64,000 bases of DNA from Sordariomycetes sp. S80-01Y (Eukaryota; Ascomycota; Sordariomycetes), in the NCBI GenBank assembly GCA_037042185.1, contig JAXQJY010000029.1, positions 62,001-126,000 on the forward strand, read 5' to 3'. The position numbers and the translations under genes were made by a program. Under the pieces are notes generated by a model. That model was not told the origin of the DNA. It saw nothing but the letters and a program-made list of their open reading frames with translations, and made no database searches. This document shows positions 34,049 to 44,607 of this stretch, piece after piece. Numbering within the stretch: position 1 is the stretch's first letter; each line of letters opens with the position of its first letter.

Positions 34049-35802
34049 ATGCCGCCAGTCGACGATACAAAGCACGCCGTCGTGGAGGAGCGCAAGGGCT
34101 CCGTCACGCTCCACGCTGCCCAGGACGTCCAGAGCATCGAGGCTCCCGTCACCTGGAAGGCCTACCTGCTCTGCGCCTTCGCCTCCTTCGGTGGTATCTT
34201 CTTCGGTTACGACTCCGGTTACATCAACGGTGTCAATGGCGCCTCCATCTTCATCGAGGCCGTCGAGGGCCCCGGCGCCACTGAGCTCTCCTACACCAAC
34301 AGCTCCCTCATCGTCTCCATCCTGTCCGTCGGTACCTTCTTTGGCGCCATCATTGCTGGTGATGTCGCCGACTGGATTGGCCGCAAGTGGACCGTCATTC
34401 TCGGCTGCTTGATCTACATGATCGGTGTCGTGATCCAAATGATCACCAGCCCTGAACACGCTCTCGGTCCCATCGTTGCTGGTCGTCTCATCGCCGGTCT
34501 CGGTGTTGGTTTCGAGTCTGCCATCGTCATTCTCTACATGTCCGAGATTGTAAGTTGCTCCCCTCGGCACTGCGCGCTCGAACGCGGCTAACATGATTCT
34601 CCCAGTGCCCCCGCAAGGTCCGTGGTGCCCTCGTGGCTGGTTACCAGTTCTGCATCACCATCGGTATCATGCTTGCCTCCATCGTCGTCTACTGCACCGA
34701 GAACCGCAAAGACACGGGCTCCTACCGCATTCCCATCGCCATCCAGTTCCCCTGGGCTCTCATCCTCGGCGGTGGCCTGATGCTCCTCCCCGACTCTCCC
34801 CGTTACTTTGTCAAGAAGGGCAACCTGCTCAAGGCCAAGTCCGCCCTGGCCCGCGTCCGTGGCCAGCCTGAGGACTCCGTCTACGTCCAGAGCGAACTCG
34901 CTGAGATCGTGGCCAACGAGGAGTACGAGCGCGCCCTCATTCCCTCCACCACCTGGGCTGGCAGCTGGGGCAACTGCTTCAAGGGCAGCCTCTGGCACCC
35001 CAACTCCAACCTCCGCCGCACCATTCTCGGTACCTCGCTTCAGATGATGCAGCAGTGGACCGGTGTCAACTTCATCTTCTACTACTCGACTCCCTTCCTC
35101 CAGTCCACTGGTGCCATCGACAACGCCTTCGCTATGTCCATGGTCTTCACCGCCGTCAACGTCGGTTCCACCCCTCTCTCCTTCTGGACTGTCGAGCGCT
35201 TCGGTCGCCGCACCATCCTCATCGTCGGTGCCTTTGGTATGCTTGTTTGCCAGTTCCTCGTCGGTATCATTGGTGTCACCATTGGCTTCAACCACACCCA
35301 CCCCGACCCCAGCGACCCTGATGCCTCCATTGCGGACAACATCTCTGCCGTCAACGCCCAGATTGCCTTCATTGCCATCTTTATCTTCTGGTTCGCCTCC
35401 ACCTGGGGCCCCGGCGCCTGGATCGTCATCGGCGAGATCTTCCCTCTGCCCATTCGTTCCCGTGGTGTTGCCCTTTCCACCGCCTCCAACTGGCTCTGGA
35501 ACGCCATCATTGCCATCATCACCCCCTACATGACCCACGAGGACCGCGGCAACATGAAGTCGTCCGTTTTCTTCGTCTGGGGCGGTCTCTGCACGGCTGC
35601 CTTCGTCTACGCATACTTCCTCATCCCCGAGACCAAGGGTCTCTCCCTCGAGCAGGTCGACAAGATGATGGAGGAGACCACTCCCCGTACCTCGGCCAAG
35701 TGGAAGCCCACCACCACTTTTGCTCAGCAGGCTGGTGTCAAGGACGGCTTCCTCCACAGCGACGTCGTCGCCGATGTCGAGCGCCGTGGCTCTGCTGTTT
35801 AA
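34049..35802 (+). CDS. MFS hexose transporter
   Basis: 565-residue sugar transporter from exons 34049-34549 and 34606-35802, with strong codon bias suggesting high expression. Twelve membrane helices of the Sugar_tr family are present with the signatures GGIFFGYDSGYINGVNG, DWIGRKW, GRLIAGLGVG, LPDSPRYFVKKG, QQWTGVNFIFYYST, ERFGRR and IPETKGLSLEQVDKM. The QxxGxN block and the C-terminal PETKG are typical of glucose/hexose proton symporters. It imports monosaccharides at the plasma membrane; glucose is likely. The cytosolic C-tail of about 55 residues is too short for an Rgt2-like sensor tail, so transport is favoured over sensing. Confidence 0.93.
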
Positions 35803-36201
35803 ATGGTGTTAGAAAATTGTTGATGACAGATACCCGTTGATTGTGTGCGCGGCTGGCGCGAGATAAGCAGTAATAGCTGAGATGAATGCAACTTTTATCC
35901 TCTGAAACATATCCTTTCCTTGCCACAACTTGACTTGACTCGATACGCGGTCCTTTGCAACCCCAAACCCGCATGTTTGACGTGTAGGGTTCAATCCACT
36001 TGTGGCGCGACTCCATGAACCCTGACTGGTGGCATTGTCCACCGAAGGGACCCGTGATGGATCCACTCGGATCTTATCTGATCATCTGATAAAATTGCCG
36101 CATGTTGGAATTTGTCTCCTCATTCACCACCGACTCACCACAGGGTCATTGAACGTGTCAATCAGTTCGCAAATGATTTCTTCCCATCTCCGTCGACTAC
36201 G
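35803..36201. other. Short intergenic region
   Basis: About 0.4 kb between two plus-strand genes. Holds the transporter 3' end and the ferric reductase promoter. No TATA box identified. Confidence 0.45.
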
Positions 36202-38611
36202 ATGAGACGACAGGGTGCGGCGGCCCTAACGCTCGTCTTCTCATCGTTCGCTGCGCAGTCCTTTGCCGCTGACGATCCTCATCGGTTCTGCTTCCCAGCC
36301 TGCCAGAATGCCGTGGCCGCAGTACGCTTCGAGGCACGCGAAAACATCACAGATCCGACCTTGAAGCAGTGTGTTGGGTACCTGCGGTTGCAGAGCTTGT
36401 ATCTCTGTGCGGACACGCGGTGTGGCCGTCAGCGCCGCGATGCTGGCTTGAGCAGCCTAAATGAAACTTGCACAGGTCTCGGGGTACCGATCCCAGGGTT
36501 TGAAATCGTGGAGGAGTATGGGCGGGAAGACGTAGAGAAGCTCGAGAGGTTCAATGCGACGAGTCCCGGAAAAGACGTCGCGTTGACACAACCAGCTCTA
36601 CCCACCAAGGCCTTCCTCGACCTGTGGATGGGCACTCTCGTGCGTCTTCTCTCGATGGTATTGATGAAAATATTGACGTTTCTCTAGGAAGCTTCGGATT
36701 ACGTGAGGCGTCATCATTCGTCTTATGGCTGGCTCATGGGCTACTACTGGGCTGCCGTCGTTGCCGTTGGCATGCTTATGCGCTCCATGTCCTACCTTGA
36801 GACGCGGAGGAAGCACCTATCTTCGAGAGACTCGAAAGCCTGGACCTGGTTCAGAGCCAATCTTGCCACACCGGCAACTCTCGGGCGCCGGTGTGCACAA
36901 GACTATGGCAGCTGGGCTACCGTGCCGCCTTTGGTGCAATCCATTACCATCGGCCTGTTTGCTGCGCTTAACGTCTATTGCAGTTTATCCGGATACCGAT
37001 TACTTCCCGGAAACATCTAGTCAGTCTGTTTCGGGCACTTGCGAGGCGAGTTTCACTAACCGTATTAGTTACCCCGAGATATCCAAGCAGATTCTGCGCC
37101 ATGTGTCGGACCGAACGGGCATCATCTCGTTTGCCAACTTTCCCCTCATTTGGCTCTTTGGAATGAGGAATAACGTCGTTTTGTGGGTGACATGCTGGGA
37201 CTTTGGAACATTCAACAACTTCCACCGGTGGATTGCCCGCATAGCAACTCTACAGGCTGTGATACACTCAATCGGCTACACCTGGCTTATCCTAGAACGT
37301 AAGTCCGACGTGCGGATGCAAGGATATGAACGTTACTGACCCTGATCAGAGGGAGGCTGGAGCTACTTTGCTTGGTGGTGGACGCTGCTCTTCTGGTGGG
37401 CTGGTGAGCTGGTGAGTTGTCTCTTACACAGGAAGTTTGGGATGAAGCTGACGCCCCAGGCCACGATATTCATGTGCGCGGTACTTGGCTTTTCGTTCTA
37501 TTGGTTCCGCAGGAGCCAATACGAGCTCTTCCTGTTCGTTCATATTGGGCTGTCACTGCTCGTCTTAGTCACAATGCTTGGGTAAGTTGCCCCTTTCCTG
37601 AGAGCCCAGGTAGTCACGTAGCTCACGCAAGCAAGGCACGTCTCGATTTTCAACGGCGAGTATGACGCGTTGGTCTGGGTTCCCGTCATTATCTGGGCGG
37701 CAGATCGTGTGATCAGAGCTGCAAGAGTTGTTGCCTTCAATCGGAAGTTCTGGACGGTACACGGCCAAGCGACTTTCGACCCTGCATCAAACATGGTCCG
37801 TCTGGAGGTGTCCACGGCGGCGAGCATGTATCGGGTCAGGCCCGGGACGTTCTTCTACCTGATGACACTCGACGACACCGCGTTCTGGGAAAGTCACCCG
37901 TTCACGGTGGCCTCCGTTTCAACCTCTGGGAGAGACGAGGACTACTTGGGGGAAGCTTCGCCTCTGCTCGAAGCTAGCGATGCCTCGGATGTCCGTCCGA
38001 AGCGGATGACTATGTCCGAGTCCATGACATTCCTTATCCGGCCTTACAATAGCTTCACGTCTCGTCTCAGAGACCGCGCAGAGGCGCACTGGCCGAAACC
38101 AGCCCATGTGCGCATGGCCGTCGATGGTCCTTACGGTCGAACACTGGCACTAGACCTCTTCTCTCGCGTCGTCTTCGTGGTCGGTGGAAGTGGAATTGTC
38201 GTGGCACTCTCATACATACGCGTGCTGTTGGACTCTTCGCAATGCCAAAACATAGACATCCATTGGTCGGTGAGGGAGCCCGCTTTAGCCAGGGAGATCA
38301 TTCAAAGGGATTTGAGAGAAGCCTTAGGCCACGAGAAGGTATCTTTGAACTTCTACATGACAGGCGCCGACGACAGAGCCGAGAGCGAAGCGAGCGCAGA
38401 CGTGGTTTGGCACTGGCAGCGGATGAATCCAACTGCCCTGATCGAAGCAACGACAACACCAGGTGCATCCAGCAGTCAGCCATCGCTGGCCATCGTAGCA
38501 TGCGGCCCAGCTAAGACGGCTGACGAGACAAGGTGTGCGAGCGTAGCGGCAATGCGTCGTGCTGAGTCTGGGACGCGCGTTGAGTACTTTGAAGAAAGTT
38601 TTCAGTGGTGA
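36202..38611 (+). CDS. Ferric/cupric reductase, FRE family (NOX-like)
   Basis: 719-residue plasma-membrane reductase from exons 36202-36639, 36688-37019, 37069-37298, 37350-37411, 37460-37581 and 37636-38611. A signal peptide and a Cys-containing extracellular domain (about 25-145) are followed by the ferric reductase membrane domain. Paired haem-ligand histidines are in FNNFHRWIARIATLQAVIHS and FVHIGLSLLVLVTMLGH. The FAD site is ESHPFTVASV. The NAD(P)H site starts at VVFVVGGSGIVVALSYI. It moves electrons from cytosolic NADPH through FAD and two haems to extracellular Fe(III) or Cu(II), feeding metal uptake. Exon 4 is only 62 bp. The first intron donor (GTGCGT) is acceptable. Confidence 0.92.
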
Positions 38612-39026
38612 GAGGGCCTGTGTCCTACTTGAGGAGTCTGTCTTGTTGGCCGAGTTCAATGGGCGGACTTGTGGTGGTACGAAACGGATCAGTCAGCTTT
38701 TGATACGAGGTCTATATGAAACTGAAATAGGCTCCCAGTGCAAAAATTACAAATCTGAGCATTATGAGGACACAGTCATCATAAGGGAGGAACTGGATGA
38801 GCATCAGCAGTCTGCCCGGTGTGACGGTGACGCTCGCATTCGGATAGCCAGGGGCGGGCTTTTTGTGTGATGACCGCCCCGAGAGCGTCATCATGCTTTC
38901 TCAGCGAAATGTTTGCCCAGGGACTTAAAGAAGCCCGGAGACCTCGGGGGCTCAAACTGTACAGTTTTGTTATATGTGTTGAGCGTCTCTGGCAGTGTTT
39001 TCGCAGACTATCCTCAAACAGCCACC
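38612..39026. other. Short intergenic region
   Basis: About 0.4 kb between the ferric reductase and the next membrane-protein gene. Nothing coding seen. Confidence 0.45.
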
Positions 39027-39836
39027 ATGAACTCCACCTCTCCTAGACCTTTGAACTCCCTCTCCGCTCTTGCTGGGGAGTTTAGTATCCCGAGGGGGCT
39101 CTTCTGGACGATCTCGGCATTCCTATTCCTCTCGCCCCTGACCTGGAAGGCCGTTTCCGGGAAGACTCGATACTCCTACATCCGCCATCTTCCTCACATC
39201 ATCCTCCTTTCTCACGTGGTATCAGGTTTCGTTGAGATTCTGGCGTACTACGGCCCGTTCTATCGTTATGGAACTGCACCATCGCCGGACCGTCTCTTTT
39301 TAGCTACCTGTGTCTGCCATTCGCTGTCCAGCATCATCCTCAACGCGAGTACCTGGCGAGTCAAGGCCGGACAACATGACTTGGTGCGAGCGACATTCAA
39401 TGTCATGATACTACAGAGACTGTTGGCCGGCGGCATAGCGTACTACACCGGGTCGCTGGTGTGGCACAATGCCAGTGTGAAGCTCTTGAATTCATATATC
39501 TGGGCCCGGCTCATCGTCGTTTATCTGGCCAACTACATCACCGGCTTCCCGACCTACGGCTCACGATACACGGCAGGCATCGTTGGGGCTGAAATCATGG
39601 GGCTGTGGGAGGGGGACTACCCCCACGGTATGATCATGTACTTCGTACTCGGAAGCGCTTTCCTGTGGCTGGACAAGTGGTCCTCGGGAAAGGATCAGTA
39701 AGTGATCATGAATCGCTATTCATACTGTTAAGGTGCTAACGCTCGCAGCTTTGGAAAGTCAACGCTCCAACACTTGGGACTCGTAAGGCGTGACCATCTT
39801 GAGAGCGAAAAAGATGGGTATAAGAACAGTGAGTGA
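39027..39836 (+). CDS. Uncharacterised polytopic membrane protein
   Basis: 252-residue protein from exons 39027-39697 and 39749-39836 (GTAAGT donor, GCTAAC branch point). Roughly six hydrophobic stretches: GLFWTISAFLFLSPL, LPHIILLSHVVSGFVEIL, LFLATCVCHSLSSIIL, ILQRLLAGGIAYYTG, WARLIVVYLANYITG and MIMYFVLGSAFLWL. A soluble C-tail (GKSTLQHLGLVRRDHLESE) comes from exon 2. I do not recognise the family. The start codon has an excellent context (CCACCATGA). It converges with the repeat-protein gene, 305 bp apart. If exon 2 is not used, the protein ends just after the last helix. Confidence 0.72.
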
Positions 39837-40141
39837 GTGAATACCTGGGCGAAAGCCGCGCGATTAAGGCAAGGACAGGTGGGTTGAAAAGTCATGTTGG
39901 AAACCACGACAGGATAATTTGTCGGCTCCACCAGAGGAGCTTTACGCTCAAGTGCAATCACAATCTTGAAAAAACGCAGTGGAACAAAACTGATATTATC
40001 ATTGAAATTCGTGTAGAAAGTTAACCCCATGTTGCGTGCTTCCACTCTTGAAATTTTGAAGTAAAACTACCATTCCGACACTTGACACCGTTCCCTCTGC
40101 TCGTTAATCGCTCAGCAGGTGTAGGCGTCAGCCTGGCGCTT
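39837..40141. other. Short convergent intergenic region
   Basis: About 0.3 kb between transcript ends, AT-richer. Nothing noticed. Confidence 0.45.
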
Positions 40142-41815
40142 CTACTGCTGGTGGTTCTGCATCTCCATCTCTTGCTGGAGGCGGAGGAGACCAGGGATCA
40201 GGGCACCGCCGAGAAGACCACCAGAGCCTCCAGAGCCGCCGGTAAGGCCGCCAGTGAGTCCACCAACAGCATCAGTGACACCGTCGAGCTGACGCTTCTG
40301 CATCTGGTTCTTCTCGTCCATCTCCTGCTGAAGGCGAAGAAGACCAGGGATGAGAGCACCGCCGAGAAGACCACCAGAGCCGCCGGAGCCACCAGTCAAA
40401 CCACCGGTCAAGCCACCAACGGCATCGGTGACACCGTCGAGCTGACGCTTCTGCATCTGGTTGTTGTGCTCCATCTCCTGCTGCATGCGGAGGATTCCAG
40501 GGATGATGGAACCGCCGAGAAGACCATCGCCGAGCTGACGCTTCTGGTGCTCGTGGTTTTGCATCTCCATCTCCTGCTGGAGGCGGAGGAGACCAGGGAT
40601 CAGGGCACCGCCGAGAAGACCACCAGAGCCTCCAGAGCCGCCGGTAAGGCCGCCAGTGAGTCCACCAACAGCATCAGTGACACCGTCGAGCTGACGCTTC
40701 TGCATCTGGTTGTTGTGCTCCATCTCTTGCTGCAGGCGGAGGATACCAGGGATGATGGAACCACCGAGGAGGCCATCGCCGAGCTGACGCTTCTGCATCT
40801 CAGCCTTCTCCTGCTCCTCGGCCATGCGGAGGAGTCCAGGGACGAGGCCACCACCGAGGAGACCACCCTTTCCGCCCTTGCCAGTGAGGCCACCAGTCAG
40901 GCCACCAGTGAGGCCACCAACAGTGTCACCAAGAGAGCCTGTGAGTCCTCCAACAGCGTCGGTAGCTCCGCCAACAGGGTCTCCGCCAGTGAGTCCGCCG
41001 GTCAGATCGCCAACAGCGCCAGTGACTCCGTCGAGAGCACCGCCAGCGGCGTCAGTAGCACCAGATGCAGCCCCCATAGCGGCATCGGTGGCACCAGAAG
41101 CAGCATCGGCCTGACGCTTGACGACACCAGGAACGAGGCCACCGCCCAGAAGACCGCCCTTTCCACCCTTGCCAGTGAGGCCACCAGTGAGGCCGCCAAC
41201 AGTGTCACCAAGAGAGCCTGTGAGTCCTCCAACAGCGTCCGTAACGCCGCCAAGGGGGTCTCCTCCGGTAAGTCCACCGGTCACGTCACCAACAGCACCA
41301 GTCACTCCATCGAGAGCGCCGCCAGCGGCGTCAGTCGCGCCACCAACAGCGCCCATGGCAGCATCAGTGGCACCATCAACGGCGCCCGTAGCAGCGTCGG
41401 TAGCACCAGATGCAGCGCCGGCCTGACGCTTCACGACTCCGGGAACGAGACCGCCGCCAAGAAGACCACCCTTTCCACCCTTACCGCCAGTAAGGCCGCC
41501 AGTGAGGCCACCCACGGTGTTACCAAGAGTATCCGTAAGACCGCCAACGGCATCGGTGGCGCCGCCAACAGGGTCTCCGCCAGTGAGTCCGCCGGTCAGG
41601 TCGCCAACGGCGCCAGTGACTCCGTCGAGAGCGCCGCCAGCGGCGTCAGTCGCACCACCAGCAGCACCCTTGGCGGCATCACCAGCCTTGCCCAGAGCAC
41701 CAGAGGCGGCGTCAGTGACCCCATCCAGCTGTCTCGCGGAGAGATCACCGGCGGGGAGCGCGAAGCCGCTGCCAGCGAGGCATGTGAGAATGACGGCTGT
41801 AAGTCCGAACTGCAT
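40142..41815 (-). CDS. Secreted Kex2-site repeat protein (KEP)
   Basis: Intronless 557-residue protein with signal peptide (residues 1-19, MQFGLTAVILTCLAGSGFA). The rest is Gly, Ala, Leu, Thr and Asp-rich, with no Cys, Trp, Tyr or Phe. Seven Lys-Arg sites (R130, R234, R343, R374, R426, R457, R508) are each followed by Gln. They divide it into eight units: three long (104-130 residues, with GATDA and GGLT repeats) and five short (31, 52, 31, 51, 49). Every unit carries a core LLGG-x-[LI]-[VI]-PG-hydrophobic-hydrophobic-[KR]; the short ones add a polar tail beginning LQQEM or MQQEM. The Golgi protease Kex2 would cut after KR and release a set of peptides. Known fungal relatives in design are repellent-type and RiPP precursors; function here unknown. 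TATA box about 95 bp upstream. Confidence 0.88.
   Translation of the reverse strand: MQFGLTAVILTCLAGSGFALPAGDLSARQLDGVTDAASGALGKAGDAAKGAAGGATDAAGGALDGVTGAVGDLTGGLTGGDPVGGATDAVGGLTDTLGNTVGGLTGGLTGGKGGKGGLLGGGLVPGVVKRQAGAASGATDAATGAVDGATDAAMGAVGGATDAAGGALDGVTGAVGDVTGGLTGGDPLGGVTDAVGGLTGSLGDTVGGLTGGLTGKGGKGGLLGGGLVPGVVKRQADAASGATDAAMGAASGATDAAGGALDGVTGAVGDLTGGLTGGDPVGGATDAVGGLTGSLGDTVGGLTGGLTGGLTGKGGKGGLLGGGLVPGLLRMAEEQEKAEMQKRQLGDGLLGGSIIPGILRLQQEMEHNNQMQKRQLDGVTDAVGGLTGGLTGGSGGSGGLLGGALIPGLLRLQQEMEMQNHEHQKRQLGDGLLGGSIIPGILRMQQEMEHNNQMQKRQLDGVTDAVGGLTGGLTGGSGGSGGLLGGALIPGLLRLQQEMDEKNQMQKRQLDGVTDAVGGLTGGLTGGSGGSGGLLGGALIPGLLRLQQEMEMQNHQQ
40145..40786 (-). repeat. Five short Kex2 repeat units (in-frame tandem repeats)
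   Basis: Units at 40786-40694, 40693-40538, 40537-40445, 40444-40292 and 40291-40145. The first and third are near-identical QLGDG-type units of 31 residues. The second, fourth and fifth are QLDGVTDAVGG-type units of 49-52 residues. High DNA identity suggests recent duplication or homogenisation. Confidence 0.85.
40787..41815 (-). repeat. Three long Ala/Gly/Thr repeat units
   Basis: Units at 41815-41426 (including signal peptide), 41425-41114 and 41113-40787. Each contains GATDA repeats, a GALDGVTGAVGD block, GGLTGGDP, TDAVGGLT and ends in GKGGKGGLLGGGLVPG. Internal GGLTGG microrepeats vary in number between units. Confidence 0.8.
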
Positions 41816-41910
41816 TTTGAATGTGATGTAGAGGTGTTTGACTTTTGAGGTTGTGACGTAATTGCGGATGGTGATGGTAAATCAATGTAGTGACTCGGGA
41901 TCACCGACAG

Positions 41911-41917
41911 AACTTAT
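41911..41917 (-). promoter_or_regulatory. TATA box of the repeat-protein gene
   Basis: TATATAA on the minus strand, about 95-100 bp upstream of the start codon at 41815. Confidence 0.6.
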
Positions 41918-42989
41918 ATACATCGCATCCAAAGCGTCGGGAGGCTGCGAGGCCAGAGCGCCTGGAGAGCTGTCTCAGGGGTTGCTTCATCAACGACCAT
42001 TCTGACATGCTTCACGTCCAATAGTCAAGCGTGCGCTCCACGGGCTGTCGGTGGGCAGCTCACCCAGGAATTCTCCAGCCCGAAGTGGGCGATCATGACT
42101 ATCATCAAGGGGCAGGAATTCCTCGCAAGGAGCTGAGATCGGGCCAAACTGTAGCCAGGGGTTCAACATTTCCATGCGACTGACAGTTGGGGCCCAAATC
42201 GAACACATTCCACGGCGCCAAGTCTGGGGTGCATTTGACTCCTACAATGGCTGCAGGAATGGACGGCGGATGTAGAGGGATTACCTACACAGGCTTCCCG
42301 GGCACATATCGCCTGCGGGTCTCTCCCTTGGGGGCTGGATGACATGCTTCGAAGACATCACATCCGAGACATGTCATGAGCGCCACACGGCGAGGGGAGC
42401 TCCCTCTGGTATGCCATCCCTGGCTCTACCGAGATGAGACCGATCGACAGCCACTGTCTCAGCAGCGAGGAAGCAACTGAAGTTGGGGGAAATTTCTTCA
42501 TTTCCAAGACCGTTCGGCGAGGCCTTGAACGGAGACTTTGTGGACGTGAGGAGACGAGGAGCCTGAAGGGATACCGAATATACTACCTAGTCCTACTTTG
42601 CCGGGTATTGGGTTAAGCGAGCTACCCTTGTAGCAGATATTCTGGACCTCATTCTCAATTTGCGTCATCTATACAGCATCTCGAATTGGCTCAATATCTT
42701 AGCGTCCCACACGCGACGATGTAAAGCGATGCGATTGCTCGCGTCTGTTGGTGGCTTTAATTGCCGGCGTCGTGCCCAGAAGCTCGACGCCTTTCTCCAA
42801 ACTAAACTCGATGTCGTCAACGACCACAGGACCCGCTCTCTCTCTCCTCTGGATCCATGGTCTTGGTCAAATTACAGCCCTTTCGCTCTGTAGTCTAGTC
42901 TAGTCTCTCCCTGGGAATCCCATCCACCCTAATTATCTTAGCTACTCCAGTTACCGCTTCACCGCATTCCCCAGCACATCCTGTCGATC
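41918..42989. other. Divergent intergenic region
   Basis: About 1.1 kb between the repeat-protein gene and the MDR gene. Contains a TAGTC microrepeat at 42891-42905 and pyrimidine-rich stretches just before the MDR start. No coding frame recognised. Confidence 0.5.
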
Positions 42990-44000
42990 ATGCGCGCCTG
43001 GGTCTTCTCATCTCCCGGCACCGTCGAGTCAAGGCTGCAGCTCGACAATGACGCTCCAAAGGCTACCTCACCAGGCGAGAACCAGGTCCTGGTAGCCGTC
43101 ATGGCTTGCGGCCTCAACCCAGCCGACTACAAGGTGGCTGAGCTCGGGCTGGTCGCCCGCGCCATCGTCGGCTTCCCCAAGACGCCGGGCATGGACCTCT
43201 GCGGCCGCGTCGTTTCCGTGGGCAGTAGCGTGCGAGACATCAAGCCGGAAGATCTGGTCCTGGGCCGTGCCAATCCCTTCTCCAAATTCGGCGCCCTGTC
43301 TGAGGAGGTGGTGCTGGAACGCAAGCACGTTGCCGTCGTCGACGAGCAAAAGTACGACCTGGCCCAGGCTGCCGGGCTTCCAACTGCAGCATTGACGGCA
43401 TACCAGTCCATCAAACCATACGTGGAGCCCGGCGATAAGATTTTCGTCAACGGCGGCTCTGGAGGCGTTGGCACGTTGTGCATCCAGGTGGCCAAAATTC
43501 TTGGCTGCCATGTGACCGTGTCTTGCTCAACGGGCAAGGTCGACCTGTGCCGAGAGCTCGGGGCGGACGACATTATTGACTACAAGACGACTGATGTGGT
43601 CAAGGCGCTGGCGAGGAAGGGCAGGACATTCAGCTTGATCATCGACAACGTGGGCAACAACCCGTCCAACCTGTTCTCCGGAAGTAACGACTATCTCAAG
43701 GAGGGACGTCCGTACGTCTTTGTCGGTGGCAAGGTGTCATTCGCGACTGTGAAGAACCTGCTCCTCGCGAGGACGCTGCCCAAGTTCATGGGTGGAGCGA
43801 GCGGGCAGTTTGTCACCTTCATGACCAAGGACACCCACGAGGACCTTGAGACGGTTGCCGGGTACCTCGCCCAGGGGAAGCTGCGCGTCATCGTGGACAA
43901 GGTGTTTGAGTTTGACCAGGCCAAGGCGGCGATGCAGTACGTGAAGGAGGGATCCTCCAGCGGAAAGGTCATCGTCAAGGTTGGACAGAAAACGACGTGA
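42990..44000 (+). CDS. Zinc-independent MDR oxidoreductase (quinone reductase/Yim1-like)
   Basis: Intronless 336-residue medium-chain dehydrogenase/reductase. The N-terminal GroES-like fold (VMACGLNPADYKVAELG, GMDLCGRVVSVG) is followed by a Rossmann domain with the nucleotide loop NGGSGGVGTLCIQVAK and LGADDIIDYK. A C-terminal KVIVKVGQ follows. The zinc-ligand pattern of alcohol dehydrogenases is absent, placing it with zeta-crystallin/RTN4IP1/Yim1-type NADPH-dependent reductases. It probably reduces quinones or enals; substrate unknown. No targeting signal seen. Confidence 0.9.
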   Translation: MRAWVFSSPGTVESRLQLDNDAPKATSPGENQVLVAVMACGLNPADYKVAELGLVARAIVGFPKTPGMDLCGRVVSVGSSVRDIKPEDLVLGRANPFSKFGALSEEVVLERKHVAVVDEQKYDLAQAAGLPTAALTAYQSIKPYVEPGDKIFVNGGSGGVGTLCIQVAKILGCHVTVSCSTGKVDLCRELGADDIIDYKTTDVVKALARKGRTFSLIIDNVGNNPSNLFSGSNDYLKEGRPYVFVGGKVSFATVKNLLLARTLPKFMGGASGQFVTFMTKDTHEDLETVAGYLAQGKLRVIVDKVFEFDQAKAAMQYVKEGSSSGKVIVKVGQKTT

Positions 44001-44607
44001 AGTTTGACTGCATCAGCCTTTGGTGAACGACTCAGCAGTGAGCTAAGTCTTCCCATTGATGTTTACCATGAACCGGTACTGCGGTTCAAGGTTTAGGCCA
44101 AAGCTGTCCAGAGGCTATACGGACTGTTTGCTAGGCGACTAGTTAATGAGACTTGAAGAAAACACACCATTCCATGACGCGGCTACGGGTGCGCCTTTAA
44201 GTCGTCCCTTTTCTCACTTTGATATTTCCAGGGGCATAATCATGTCTCTTTACTTCGCAGTGGCCAACCACGATCGCCATTGGCGGTGCATGATTTGTCA
44301 CAATCTTCGGTGATTCGGCATCAGCTCACCACATCGAGCCCTCGCAGTTCACATGGTCTCGGATTTAGACGTCTACACCGTACACTAACCTCTAGGCCCA
44401 GACCGTCGTTCGTATGCGTGCAGGAAGACAAATGAGCAAATCAATCGCTGAGGCACTTCGCTAGCGGAGCTATTGCCAAGCCATATACAATATCCAAACC
44501 CCAAAAGACGCCGCTTACACCCCATCTATCCCACACCCTGTTATAATGAATGTATATAAAGAGAAGTCTCCACCTGCCGGGAGGGCATTCGCTGAGCGCG
44601 ACGCTCG
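44001..44607. other. Convergent intergenic region
   Basis: About 0.6 kb between two converging genes. AT-richer in the second half. Nothing coding seen. Confidence 0.5.

Noticed and set aside
34588-35757. Minus-strand frame of 389 codons
   Set aside because: Antisense to the hexose transporter, which is highly codon-biased and clearly real.
40142-41815. Assignment as a dikaritin/ustiloxin-type RiPP precursor
   Set aside because: The units lack the Tyr or Phe residues used for cyclisation, and no UstYa/DUF3328 gene is in the window.
40082-41848. Plus-strand frame of 588 codons opposite the repeat-protein gene
   Set aside because: Shadow caused by repeat structure and codon bias. The minus strand has the signal peptide, TATA box and Kex2 sites.
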